Source: Bacteroidota bacterium
Lineage (GTDB): Bacteria > Bacteroidota > Bacteroidia > Bacteroidales > JAAUTT01
Assembly (NCBI GenBank): GCA_023429135.1
Contig: JAEYWD010000124.1
Location: 186,001 to 250,000, forward strand
Direction: 5' to 3'
DNA length: 64,000 nucleotides
The position numbers were made by a program, and so were the translations under genes. A model generated the notes under the pieces. The model saw only the letters and a program-made list of their open reading frames with translations, did no database searches and was not told the DNA's origin. Within the stretch, counting starts at the first letter, position 1. Each line of letters opens with the position of its first letter. Of the stretch, positions 1-8,204 are shown piece after piece.

Positions 1-70
1 TCAGGATATTTATGTGGGGAAGATGATGCTTAATTAATAGCATGAATAGCTGCAGTTATTTACCTAAAAC

Positions 71-98
71 AAAAAAGCCCTCTTTCGAAGGCTTTTTT
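71..98 (-). terminator. Intrinsic terminator after the M23 peptidase gene
   Basis: A nine-base stem (AAAAAAGCC with GGCTTTTTT) closes a ten-base loop. It lies just past the minus-strand stop codon at 105, and on the minus strand the stem runs out into a T tract. The stem is also symmetrical enough to stop transcription from the left. Confidence 0.75.
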
Positions 99-104
99 AT
101 ATTT

Positions 105-1364
105 TTAGTTCATTGTTGTTTGCGGTATTTTATTCAGCGATGCCATCAACGCATCTCTTTGTTTCTCAAATTCGGCCATCAGGTTTTCTTTTACAGGTTC
201 CACCGAAGGAGATTCGATTTTAAGCGGATCAACCGGGGTGTTATTCAGCCAAACCCTGAAGTCGAGGTGCGGACCGGTAGAGAGACCTGAACTTCCAACA
301 TAACCTATTACCTGTCCCTGGCTAACACGTGAGCCTAGTCTTAGGCCCGGAGCATAGCCTTTTAAATGGAGGTAACCCGAGCTGTATGCTCCGTTGTGGC
401 GTATCTTAATCTGACGGCCACCGCCTCCGTGATAGCTGATGTCGATAATAGTGCCATCGCCAATGGCTTCAACCGGGGTTCCCGATGGAGCAGCATAATC
501 CACACCATGATGCGGGCGGCGTATTTTTAAAACCGGATGCAGACGGCTGTTCGAAAAACGGGAGCTGATACGCGAAAAACGTACCGGCGATTTCAGAAAT
601 GCCTTGCGTAAACTTTTACCAGTCATATCGTAATAGCTTTCCACACTGTCCTGAGTAAATGGTATGGCATAATATTCCTGTCCATTGTGACGGAACCAGG
701 CTCCTTTGATTTTGTTGATACCGATAGATAATGTATCCACAAAAGCTTCATCGTAAATAACTTTGAATGCATCGCCTTTTTGTAAACCAAAAAAGTCGAT
801 ATTCCAGGCGTAAAGTTCTGAAAGCTGAAGGGCAACAAGAGGATTGATTCCACGATCTTTCATGGTGTTCCATAACGATGTGTTTATTTCTCCAAAAACT
901 TCACGGTGTTCTTTCCTGATTTCTTTGGTATGTTTTGTTACCAGAACCGAATCGGAAAGATTCATAATAATATATTCGGTAGGCGTGTGTTCGTATATGA
1001 AATACTTCACCTGCATATCGTCTTTCGATTTAAATACTGCAAATGGGTTACCGGCACGGAATTTATTTACATCGAAAATACCATGGGCAGCATCAGTAAT
1101 CTGATTGATAATATTTCTGGAGACTTCAAATTCCTCCAATATGTCAGCAAGAAAGGCATTGCGTTGCACCTTTCCTTTTACAATATCGAAAGAATCGATG
1201 GCCAGGCCATACTCCCTTTTAATTTCGGCAATTTGAACAGCCGAAGAATCCTGACCTGCAATATCCTCGCGGATAGACGTCCTATTCTCTACAACTGTAT
1301 AAACAACACTCAGCACAAGTACCACACAAATAGCAAACAACAGCAGCTTTACAGGTTTAAACAT
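105..1364 (-). CDS. Secreted/membrane-anchored M23 (LytM-type) peptidase
   Basis: 419 residues. An N-terminal hydrophobic segment (about 7-25) anchors or exports the protein; a long linker region follows and an M23 domain occupies about residues 275-385. The domain has the first metal motif (HHGVD) and the glycine-rich strand before the second motif. The family cleaves peptidoglycan cross-links or activates amidases during wall remodelling. Oddly, the usual HxH reads HLD (GPHLDFR), so the position of the second histidine, a zinc ligand in LytM, is aspartate. Bacteroidota M23 proteins often vary here, so the protein may be a weak enzyme or an activator. It lies downstream of the YitT-like gene on the same strand with a 19-base gap, so it could share that transcript. 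The fold is certain; activity is not. Confidence 0.88.
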   Translation of the reverse strand: MFKPVKLLLFAICVVLVLSVVYTVVENRTSIREDIAGQDSSAVQIAEIKREYGLAIDSFDIVKGKVQRNAFLADILEEFEVSRNIINQITDAAHGIFDVNKFRAGNPFAVFKSKDDMQVKYFIYEHTPTEYIIMNLSDSVLVTKHTKEIRKEHREVFGEINTSLWNTMKDRGINPLVALQLSELYAWNIDFFGLQKGDAFKVIYDEAFVDTLSIGINKIKGAWFRHNGQEYYAIPFTQDSVESYYDMTGKSLRKAFLKSPVRFSRISSRFSNSRLHPVLKIRRPHHGVDYAAPSGTPVEAIGDGTIIDISYHGGGGRQIKIRHNGAYSSGYLHLKGYAPGLRLGSRVSQGQVIGYVGSSGLSTGPHLDFRVWLNNTPVDPLKIESPSVEPVKENLMAEFEKQRDALMASLNKIPQTTMN

Positions 1365-1383
1365 AACATAATAGTTTTGGGGT

Positions 1384-2247
1384 TTACGATTTTATTCTTT
1401 CGAAGCCCTGGCCATAAACACCCATAACGCTACCCATGGATATAAATGCCGAAGGATCTTCCTGTTTGATTATACGCATCAGGTCGGCAGTTTCGCTTTT
1501 ACGCAAAACAATCATCAACACCTGCGATTTTTCTTTCGAATACCAGCCCTGGCCTTCGAGCAGGGTCACCCCTCTGCGAAGTTCTGACGATATCCGGGTG
1601 GCAATGCTCTCGTAGCGTTTCGAGAAAATAAATACCTGGTACGATTGCCGCGAACCAGATAACACAAAGTCGATAGCATACGATGTTAATGCGAGCGTTA
1701 CCACACCATAAACAATGCGTTCTATCGAATGTAAAATAAGATACGATGATGCGATGATAAAGACATCGGTAAACATAACCAGTTTCCCGGGACTGATGTT
1801 CTTGTACTTGTTAATGCTCATCACAATTATATCAGTACCTCCTGAGGAGCCTCCCTGCCAGAAAACAATGCCAATACCTGTTCCTGCCAGAAATCCGCCG
1901 ATAACGGTAGCCATAAACAAATCGTTAATCACCGGCTCAGTTATTAAAGGCTGAAATATAGTAAACAGCAGCGTAAGCACCAGCACACCATACATGGTGC
2001 GGATGGCGAACTTCATCCCCAGAATTCTTACGGCAAAAAGCAGCAGAAATGCATTTATAATGAGGTATGTGATGCCTACCGGGAATTTGGTTGCGAAAAA
2101 CACCATCGAAGCAATACCACTTACGCCTCCACCTACAATTTTATTAGGAATCAGAAATGCTGTCCACGCGATCACATACAAAAACAGCCCGAAAGCTATA
2201 ATTGCATGGGAGCGTATTTCATTCCATATCTTCCTTTTCTGTTCCAT
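1384..2247 (-). CDS. YitT family membrane protein (DUF161 plus DUF2179)
   Basis: 287 residues from the ATG at 2247. This start overlaps the leuS stop codon by one base (TAATG), and the added upstream residues of the longer frame would lie inside leuS. About five or six hydrophobic helices fill residues 10-195, including the glycine-rich GGSSGGTD loop typical of YitT proteins. A soluble C-terminal DUF2179 domain of about 80 residues follows. The family is widespread in Firmicutes and Bacteroidota. Its substrate is unknown, although transporter-like or envelope roles are usually assumed. The overlap with leuS implies translational coupling in one operon. Confidence 0.88.
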   Translation of the reverse strand: MEQKRKIWNEIRSHAIIAFGLFLYVIAWTAFLIPNKIVGGGVSGIASMVFFATKFPVGITYLIINAFLLLFAVRILGMKFAIRTMYGVLVLTLLFTIFQPLITEPVINDLFMATVIGGFLAGTGIGIVFWQGGSSGGTDIIVMSINKYKNISPGKLVMFTDVFIIASSYLILHSIERIVYGVVTLALTSYAIDFVLSGSRQSYQVFIFSKRYESIATRISSELRRGVTLLEGQGWYSKEKSQVLMIVLRKSETADLMRIIKQEDPSAFISMGSVMGVYGQGFERIKS

Positions 2248-4901
2248 TAAACCACTACGTTTATAATTTTCTTTTGAACAAAAATTACTTTTTTGGGAGT
2301 TTTGCCTTCTAACCATTTTTGTGCTGTCGGATCACTCAGGACTGCTTTTTCAATATCGCTCTGGGTCATATCAGCAGGCAGCTCAAGATCAAACCGCTTT
2401 TTGCCGTTAAACGAGACAGGGTAATTAAAGTTACTTTCTTCCAGATATTTATTTTCGGCAACAGGCCATGGTTCGTACGAAAGCGTATGCTTATTACCAA
2501 GGAATTCCCATAATTCCTCAGCAAGATGCGGTGCAAACGGTGCAAGCAGCTTTACGAATGTTTCGGCAGTTTGTTTGTTTACCCTTTGTTTTTTGATACA
2601 AAGGTTATTTAGGATCATCATTTGCGAGATAGCAGTATTGAAACTCATATTTTCAATATCCGATCCAATTTTTTGGATGGTTTTATGCAATGTTTTCAAT
2701 ACTTCCTGATCCTCTTCACCTTCAAAATAATTCTCGATGTTACCAAAGAATCGCGAAACCCTCCCCAAAAAGCCAAATACTCCTTTAACCCCGTTTTCGG
2801 CCCATGGTTTGGTAGCTTCGAGCGGCCCCATAAACATTTCGTATAAACGCAGCGAGTCGGCTCCGAATTGTTTTACCACATCATCGGGATTCACAACATT
2901 TTTCAGCGATTTCGACATTTTGGCAACAATCTGCTTCAGTTCTTCGCCTGTTTCTTTATGAAAGTATCTTCCATCGCGGTCGTCAACCAGGTCGCTTGCT
3001 ACTTTGGCACCTGTTTCTGTTTCATAAGCAAAAGCCAGGATCATCCCCTGGTTAAAAAGTTTCTGATATGGTTCATCTGTGGAAACAATTCCCAAATCGA
3101 AGAGTACTTTATGCCAGAAACGGCTGTACAACAAGTGAAGCACGGCATGCTCCGCGCCTCCCACATAGAGGTCTACAGGCATCCAATAGTTTTCCAGTAC
3201 TTTCGAGAAAGGCTCCTTATCATTGGTTGGATCGATATACCTTAAGTAATACCAGCACGATCCGGCCCACTGAGGCATGGTGTTGGTCTCGCGGCGACCT
3301 TTGCGCCCGTTTTTGTCGGTCACAATCAGCCAGTCATTAGCATTGGCTAGTGGAGACTCGCCCATATCGCCGGGCTCGTATTTTTCCAAAGCAGGAAGTT
3401 TCAATGGCAATTCTTCATCCGACAAAAGGCTTACTTCACCATCTTCCCAGTGAATCACCGGAAACGGCTCACCCCAGTAGCGTTGGCGGCTAAACAGCCA
3501 GTCACGCATTTTGAAGTTTACTTTTTCGACTCCCTGTCCGGTTTTTTCGAGCCAGGCAATAACAGTGGCAATTCCTTTTTCCTTGTTAAGTCCATTGATG
3601 TTTAAACCTGTTGTTGCATCGGAAGAGTTTATGTATGCACCATCTTCCGTCCAGCAGGCATCGCCTTTCAACACCTGCTCGCGGAGTGAGGGTTCGGCTG
3701 ATTGCGGATCGAGAATGCAATCGACCGGTAAACCAAATTTTTTGGCAAACTCAAAGTCGCGGGTATCATGAGCGGGTACGGCCATAATAGCGCCGGTACC
3801 ATATCCGGTAAGCACATAATCGGCAATCCATACAGGAATTTTCTTGCCATTCACAGGGTTGATGGCGTAGGTTCCTGTGAAAACTCCTGTTTTCTCCTTG
3901 GCAAGGTCGGTACGGTCAAGTTCCGATTTCTTAGCAGCGTTATCTACATAAGCATTTACCTCGGCAGCCTTATCGGGAGTAGTAATGCTGCTTACAAGCG
4001 GATGCTCGGGAGCAAGCACCATATAGGTAGCTCCGAATAATGTGTCTGGGCGGGTGGTGAATACTCTGATTTTTTCTTCTCTGCTGCTGATTTTGAAATC
4101 CACTTCGGCACCGGTCGATTTGCCAATCCAGTTGCGTTGCATGTCTTTAACACCTTCGGACCAGTCAAGGCCGTCAAGGCCCGTTATTAATCGTTCAGCA
4201 TAGGAGGGAATGCGAAGCATCCATTGTTTCAGGTTCTTGCGACGAACCGGATTACCACACTTTTCGTGGGTTCCGTCCATGAGAACTTCTTCGTTGGCAC
4301 ATACAATTTTACAACTGTTGCAATACCAAACCTGGGCATCGCCATAATAAGCCAAACGCTGACTGTCAATATATTTTCTTACCGACTCTTTGCCTGAAGC
4401 CGTTATGTCGGATGGTATTTCAAGTTCGCTGATTGGTCGACCTTTTTGCAACTTTTGATCAAACCATGTATTGTATAGGCGAATGAAAATCCACTGCGTC
4501 CATTTGAAATAACCCGGATCGGTGGTATTGATCTCGCGGTCCCAATCATAACTAAGCCCCAACAACTTAATCTGACGCCGGAAATTATCACAGTTCTTAT
4601 TGGTAGTAATTGCAGGGTGAGTTCCTGTTTGTATGGCATATTGTTCCGCAGGTAAACCAAAAGCATCCCATCCCATGGGGTGAAGGACATTAAATCCCTT
4701 CATGCGTTTGTACCTGCTCACGATATCGGTAGCTGTATACCCTTCGGGATGTCCTACATGTAAACCTGCACCTGATGGGTAGGGGAACATATCGAGGATA
4801 TAGTATTTAGGCTTTGAGGGATTATACTCAGTCTTAAATGTTTTGTTCTTTTCCCAGTATAACTGCCACTTTTGTTCGATGTCAGAAAAATTGTATTCCA
4901 T
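2247..4901 (-). CDS. leuS: Leucyl-tRNA synthetase
   Basis: 884 residues from the ATG at 4901; an in-frame start 11 codons upstream would add a non-conserved tail. The enzyme charges tRNA-Leu with leucine. Visible class I landmarks are the HIGH-type motif HVGH near residue 42 (after PYPSGAGL), the KMSKS motif near residue 657, and the inserted CP1 editing domain with TGYGTGAIMAVPAHD, which hydrolyses misacylated tRNA. A four-cysteine zinc-like cluster (CNSC, then a later CG) lies near residues 195-220. Length is normal for bacterial LeuRS. It is the first gene of the minus-strand operon with the YitT gene; a TAnnTTTG promoter element sits about 31 bases upstream. Confidence 0.98.
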   Translation of the reverse strand: MEYNFSDIEQKWQLYWEKNKTFKTEYNPSKPKYYILDMFPYPSGAGLHVGHPEGYTATDIVSRYKRMKGFNVLHPMGWDAFGLPAEQYAIQTGTHPAITTNKNCDNFRRQIKLLGLSYDWDREINTTDPGYFKWTQWIFIRLYNTWFDQKLQKGRPISELEIPSDITASGKESVRKYIDSQRLAYYGDAQVWYCNSCKIVCANEEVLMDGTHEKCGNPVRRKNLKQWMLRIPSYAERLITGLDGLDWSEGVKDMQRNWIGKSTGAEVDFKISSREEKIRVFTTRPDTLFGATYMVLAPEHPLVSSITTPDKAAEVNAYVDNAAKKSELDRTDLAKEKTGVFTGTYAINPVNGKKIPVWIADYVLTGYGTGAIMAVPAHDTRDFEFAKKFGLPVDCILDPQSAEPSLREQVLKGDACWTEDGAYINSSDATTGLNINGLNKEKGIATVIAWLEKTGQGVEKVNFKMRDWLFSRQRYWGEPFPVIHWEDGEVSLLSDEELPLKLPALEKYEPGDMGESPLANANDWLIVTDKNGRKGRRETNTMPQWAGSCWYYLRYIDPTNDKEPFSKVLENYWMPVDLYVGGAEHAVLHLLYSRFWHKVLFDLGIVSTDEPYQKLFNQGMILAFAYETETGAKVASDLVDDRDGRYFHKETGEELKQIVAKMSKSLKNVVNPDDVVKQFGADSLRLYEMFMGPLEATKPWAENGVKGVFGFLGRVSRFFGNIENYFEGEEDQEVLKTLHKTIQKIGSDIENMSFNTAISQMMILNNLCIKKQRVNKQTAETFVKLLAPFAPHLAEELWEFLGNKHTLSYEPWPVAENKYLEESNFNYPVSFNGKKRFDLELPADMTQSDIEKAVLSDPTAQKWLEGKTPKKVIFVQKKIINVVV

Positions 4902-4931
4902 AATATAAATGTATTGCTCAATAAGAATTGA

Positions 4932-4939
4932 CAAAAGTA
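4932..4939 (-). promoter_or_regulatory. Bacteroidetes -7 element upstream of leuS
   Basis: The minus strand reads TACTTTTG, a match to TAnnTTTG, 31 bases before the leuS ATG. No clear TTTG -33 partner is visible, so this is a half promoter. Confidence 0.5.
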
Positions 4940-5039
4940 AAAAAAGTGAATTAACGGGCTAAGTTCTATCGGATTTTTGTTGTGTTTAACAGCAAGAAAC
5001 TTTTTTAAGATTTTTTAGTAAACACTTTCGTCAATTAAA

Positions 5040-5070
5040 TTTGATAGTTCATGAATAAAAACTAACTTTA
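5040..5070 (+). promoter_or_regulatory. Promoter-like pair before the 5091 gene
   Basis: TTTG at 5040-5043 is followed after 19 bases by TAACTTTA at 5063-5070, close to the Bacteroidetes consensus, with 20 bases to the ATG at 5091. Confidence 0.5.
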
Positions 5071-5090
5071 CACACAATATTTTTTGATTG

Positions 5091-5474
5091 ATGAAGTTAA
5101 AGGCCCAAACATATATAATAATTGCTATCCTTATACTATTCTGCATAAATGCAGTTTATGCGGTTAGTGGCCCCCTATCAGTTTCAGGTAAAAATGTTGG
5201 CGATACTGTAAAAGTTGCAAAAGTTCTGAACTCTCAGGATAAAATAAAACTGGTTCATCGTCCCAGTGAAAGCCTGATACGTATTGAAACCGAATATCCC
5301 GCTGCTCAGCCACTTACTGCTGAAATTATCAATATGATCGGAGTTTCATGCAAGAAAGCCAATTTCAGAGTAAATACAACTTTGGATTACAATTTAAAGC
5401 CAGGGGTCTATTTTGTATTGGTTTATCAAAACAACCAAAGGGTTTCGAGCTCCAAAATTGTGGTTTCGCAATAA
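5091..5474 (+). CDS. Small exported protein of unknown function, T9SS-tail-like C-terminus
   Basis: 127 residues from the ATG at 5091 (a TTG one codon earlier is also possible). An N-terminal signal peptide of about 25 residues ends near AVYA. The mature protein is one beta-rich domain of about 100 residues. Its second half (NLKPGVYFVLVY, then SSKIVVSQ) has the rhythm of the type IX secretion C-terminal domain (an L-x-PGVYFV strand, then a KIV-type end). There is no cargo domain in front of it, so it resembles a free-standing tail domain. It stands alone between leuS and the small membrane-protein gene. I do not recognise a named family. Confidence 0.7.
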   Translation: MKLKAQTYIIIAILILFCINAVYAVSGPLSVSGKNVGDTVKVAKVLNSQDKIKLVHRPSESLIRIETEYPAAQPLTAEIINMIGVSCKKANFRVNTTLDYNLKPGVYFVLVYQNNQRVSSSKIVVSQ

Positions 5475-5479
5475 CTCCA

Positions 5480-5509
5480 TTTGTTATCTCAAAAAAATTT
5501 ATACTTTTG
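5480..5509 (+). promoter_or_regulatory. Promoter for the small membrane protein and tRNA-Arg
   Basis: TTTG at 5480-5483 and TACTTTTG at 5502-5509 are separated by 18 bases, a good Bacteroidetes promoter match. No comparable promoter is seen between the small gene and the tRNA, so this one probably drives both. Confidence 0.6.
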
Positions 5510-5582
5510 CCGCTGCAATCTTTTTATGGATTTCAGGTATAATTTTTGTGTTATTACCAGACATTTTTAAAAAGTATGCACG

Positions 5583-5783
5583 ATGAGAAATTTGAACACT
5601 TTATTTATTGTTGCGCAAGGCTCGTTGTTAATGGCAATCATTATTAACCGGTACTTTGCAAAGAATTTTGAGGTTCTGTTTTTCGTCGGACTTTTTGCTT
5701 GTATATCCATCGTTTTTAACATAATCTTTCTTGTTAAAAAAGGCAGGCAAATGATGTCGAAATCGAAAACACGAGAGAATTAG
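5583..5783 (+). CDS. Small two-helix membrane protein, unknown function
   Basis: 66 residues with two hydrophobic helices (about 5-24 and 30-51) and a basic C-terminal tail (KKGRQMMSKSKTREN), predicting an inner-membrane hairpin with its tail in the cytoplasm. No family is recognised. The reading frame is intact and lies 74 bases after a good promoter. Its TAG stop codon ends on base 5783, which is the first base of the tRNA-Arg gene, so the two are physically inseparable on one transcript. RNase P cleavage of the tRNA 5' end would remove the last base of the stop codon from the messenger. Confidence 0.6.
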   Translation: MRNLNTLFIVAQGSLLMAIIINRYFAKNFEVLFFVGLFACISIVFNIIFLVKKGRQMMSKSKTREN

Positions 5784-5854
5784 GCCCCATAGTTCAATGG
5801 ATAGAATTTCAGATTCCGGTTCTGACGATTTGGGTTCGAATCCCGATGGGGTCA
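5783..5854 (+). tRNA. tRNA-Arg (anticodon CCG)
   Basis: A full cloverleaf can be drawn. The acceptor GGCCCCA pairs with TGGGGTC (one G-T pair). The D arm is GTTC/GAAT. The anticodon stem TCAGA/TCTGA holds the loop TTCCGGT with CCG at 5816-5818. The variable loop has four bases and the T arm is TTGGG, TTCGAAT, CCCGA. The discriminator is A and CCA is not encoded. It reads CGG arginine codons. An intrinsic terminator follows at once. Confidence 0.95.
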
Positions 5855-5857
5855 CAG

Positions 5858-5886
5858 AGGAGTTGCAGAAGCAGCTCCTTTTTTTG
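5858..5886 (+). terminator. Intrinsic terminator after tRNA-Arg
   Basis: AGGAGTTGC pairs with GCAGCTCCT (one G-T pair) around an AGAA loop, followed by eight T residues. It starts four bases after the tRNA. Confidence 0.9.
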
Positions 5887-5997
5887 TTTACCATTTTTTT
5901 TTTAATAACCTTCCTTTCTAAGTATATCATATTTTTTAGATATTTTATATATAATTTATTATTAACGCGTTACTATTAACTTTATTTTACGTTAAAT

Positions 5998-6042
5998 AAC
6001 TGTAAAAATAGTTTGTAAACTGTAAAAATAGTTGTAAGTTTG
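5998..6042 (+). promoter_or_regulatory. blaI promoter overlapped by a repeated operator-like sequence
   Basis: AACTGTAAAAATAGTT occurs at 5998-6013 and again exactly at 6018-6033, 20 bases apart. Each copy has inverted ends (AACT...AGTT). A promoter pair lies across them: TTTG at 6012-6015, 19 bases, TAAGTTTG at 6035-6042. BlaI/MecI repressors are known to bind TGTA/TACA-containing operators over their own promoters, so autorepression is the natural reading. Confidence 0.65.
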
Positions 6043-6065
6043 TTTTGAATTTAATTAAGAATATC

Positions 6066-6446
6066 ATGATTAAAAAATTAACCAGTGCCGAAGAGGATGT
6101 AATGCAGATTCTGTGGAATCTGGGCCAGGGATTTGTGAAAGATGTAATAGACCGCATGCCTGATCCTAAGCCTCCATATAATACTGTTTCTACAGTGATT
6201 CGGGTGTTGGAAAAGAAAGGTTTTATTACCCACAAGCAATATGGGAATACTTATGAGTATTATCCTAAAGTAACAAAGGAAGAATACACTAAAGTCCACT
6301 TTGGCGATTTTATGCAGAATTATTTCAACAATTCATTTCCTAAAATGGCGGCATTTTTTGCTCGCGAGAATAATATCACCATGAAGGAACTGGAAGAAAT
6401 AATGCGTTTGACTGAAGAAGAAATTAAGAAATCCAATAAACAATAA
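6066..6446 (+). CDS. BlaI/MecI/CopY family repressor
   Basis: 126 residues from the ATG at 6066. A winged helix (about residues 3-75) carries the family pattern LTSAEEDVMQILW and NTVSTVIRVLEKKGFI, with a TYEYYP wing. A helical dimerisation tail follows. The family holds a target operon off until a partner membrane protease destroys the repressor. The partner gene begins three bases after this stop codon, which is the classical blaI-blaR1 order. Two direct operator-like repeats cover its promoter. No beta-lactamase is in the window, so the regulon is likely something else, such as envelope stress or nutrient genes. Confidence 0.93.
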   Translation: MIKKLTSAEEDVMQILWNLGQGFVKDVIDRMPDPKPPYNTVSTVIRVLEKKGFITHKQYGNTYEYYPKVTKEEYTKVHFGDFMQNYFNNSFPKMAAFFARENNITMKELEEIMRLTEEEIKKSNKQ

Positions 6447-6449
6447 TGT

Positions 6450-8054
6450 ATGGTACCATTACTTGAATACATTGTAAAATCAGCCGTTTCGCTGGCAGTA
6501 TTTTATTCTTTTTATTGGGTGCTCCTGAGAAAAGATACTCACTTCGTTCAAAACAGGATTATCCTTGTTACATCGTTAATACTGGCTTTTATTTTACCGT
6601 TGATTAACCTGAACATAGAACAGCCTGAACCGGTGATTCCCACACTTAATCTTAATTTTGATAATCCTGTTAGCCAGATTTCAGCCATTACTCATGCAGA
6701 AGAAGCGGGTTGGGGTATCTGGAAATTCATTACCATAATTTATCTTGTTGGAGCAGCTTTTGTTTTTTTACGTCTTGTATACCAAAGCATTTATATGCAA
6801 GCGCTTTCGCGACTTTCGAAATCGGAGAAGCACAACGATTTTACCCTTGTTTACATGGAGAAAGATATAATTCCATTCTCCTATTTCAATAAGATATTTA
6901 TTCCTGAGTCAGTCTCGGCTGAACACGGGTTACAAAGCATAATTGACCATGAAAGATCCCATTTGAAGCAGATGCATTTTGTGGATCTTTTTCTGGTAGA
7001 AGTTCTCACGATAATCCAATGGTTTAATCCTTTTGCATGGCTTTACGAACGCTCGGTAAAAGAAGTTCACGAATATCTTGCCGACCACTCAGTACTCAGC
7101 AAAGGTTATAACCAGGGGAATTATCAGGCATTACTAGTAAATCAGGCAATGGGAGGACCGGTATTCACTATTGCCAATCAATTCAATCAATCACTCATTA
7201 AAAAAAGAATTGTTATGATGACAAAAATGAAATCGCCCCGATTGGCGCAGTTAAAAAGTTTTTTGCTGCTGCCTGTAATTGCCATAGTACTCATGGCTTA
7301 TAATCAGCCCGAAAAGGCTGTGGAGGTTTTAAAAGGTTCTGTTCCAGAATCCACATCATTGGATAAACCAGTGGATCCTCCGGCAATACCACAGAGTTCT
7401 GCAAAAAGTAATGTTTCAGTTACAAAAAGCGCAGAGCAAATTAAGATAGAAGGTACGGTGATTAGCTTTGAAACCAATAAAGAATTGACAGGAGTTAATG
7501 TAGTTGTAAAGGGCACAATGGTAGGAACAAAAACCGATGCTTCAGGCAGGTACTCAATATTAGTTCCGGACAATGAGGCTGTATTGGTGTTTTCCTATAT
7601 TGGTTATGAAAGTCAGGCCATACCTGTTAAGTGGGAAAAAAGAATTGATATTATGATGCGGGAATATGCACTGGATATTAACTTTTCGCAACCAAACTAT
7701 TTGGTAACACCCGATCAATCACCAGGTTTTACCAATTCAAATGGTGAGGTTTTTGTTGCCGTTGAAGAACTCCCATCGTACCCTGGAGGAACTGATGCTC
7801 TTAAGAAGTTTATAGCTGATAATTTGAAATTTCCTGTGGATGCAAAAAGGGCTGAGATTACCGGAATGGTTTTAGTTACCTATGTGATTGACTCTGATGG
7901 CAAATTGATAAATCCTAAGATTAGAGGCTCTCTTTTTCCTTCAATGGACGAAGAAGCTTTAAGGGTTACACGGTTAATTAAAGGATGGCAACCTGCAAAG
8001 CAAAACGGTAAACCGGTAGCATGCCAGGTTAATATGCCGGTAGCTTTTAAGTAG
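6450..8054 (+). CDS. BlaR1-type M56 membrane protease with TonB C-terminal domain
   Basis: 534 residues. Three hydrophobic helices lie in the first 115 residues, the cytosolic zinc-protease motif HERSH is near residue 167, and a further helix lies near 270-285. After it come a CarboxypepD_reg-like beta sandwich (about 330-405) and a TonB C-terminal domain (about 435-534, with YPGG near its start and the GWQPAKQNGKPV end). M56 proteins sense an outside signal and cleave the paired BlaI repressor inside. Here the penicillin-binding sensor of BlaR1 is replaced by domains that in Bacteroidota link inner-membrane proteins to TonB-dependent receptors, so the input is probably from the outer membrane. 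It is co-transcribed with blaI, three bases apart. Confidence 0.9.
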   Translation: MVPLLEYIVKSAVSLAVFYSFYWVLLRKDTHFVQNRIILVTSLILAFILPLINLNIEQPEPVIPTLNLNFDNPVSQISAITHAEEAGWGIWKFITIIYLVGAAFVFLRLVYQSIYMQALSRLSKSEKHNDFTLVYMEKDIIPFSYFNKIFIPESVSAEHGLQSIIDHERSHLKQMHFVDLFLVEVLTIIQWFNPFAWLYERSVKEVHEYLADHSVLSKGYNQGNYQALLVNQAMGGPVFTIANQFNQSLIKKRIVMMTKMKSPRLAQLKSFLLLPVIAIVLMAYNQPEKAVEVLKGSVPESTSLDKPVDPPAIPQSSAKSNVSVTKSAEQIKIEGTVISFETNKELTGVNVVVKGTMVGTKTDASGRYSILVPDNEAVLVFSYIGYESQAIPVKWEKRIDIMMREYALDINFSQPNYLVTPDQSPGFTNSNGEVFVAVEELPSYPGGTDALKKFIADNLKFPVDAKRAEITGMVLVTYVIDSDGKLINPKIRGSLFPSMDEEALRVTRLIKGWQPAKQNGKPVACQVNMPVAFK

Positions 8055-8204
8055 AATTTATTATGGATCTGTTTTGGTATTGACCCACGAAAGCCGGATG
8101 ATCTTTAAAATAACCGCATCCTTTAATTTGCCATTCATTTACAGTTCATTTCCATAAACCAATCCTTTCTGCCGACTGTTTTATTAGTCTAAAAGTTAAG
8201 CGAA

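Noticed and set aside
1..37. Possible end of an upstream gene (a frame ending VGKMMLN, or another ending GEDDA)
   Set aside because: Two frames are open and the stretch is too short to choose between them or identify a family.
105..1364. M23 peptidase as a second toxin
   Set aside because: It lies downstream of leuS and the YitT gene, has no RHS part, and has no adjacent immunity-like gene, so a wall-maintenance role is more likely.
906..1427. 173-codon plus-strand frame
   Set aside because: It is opposite the M23 gene, has no recognisable domain and has a composition typical of an antisense shadow.
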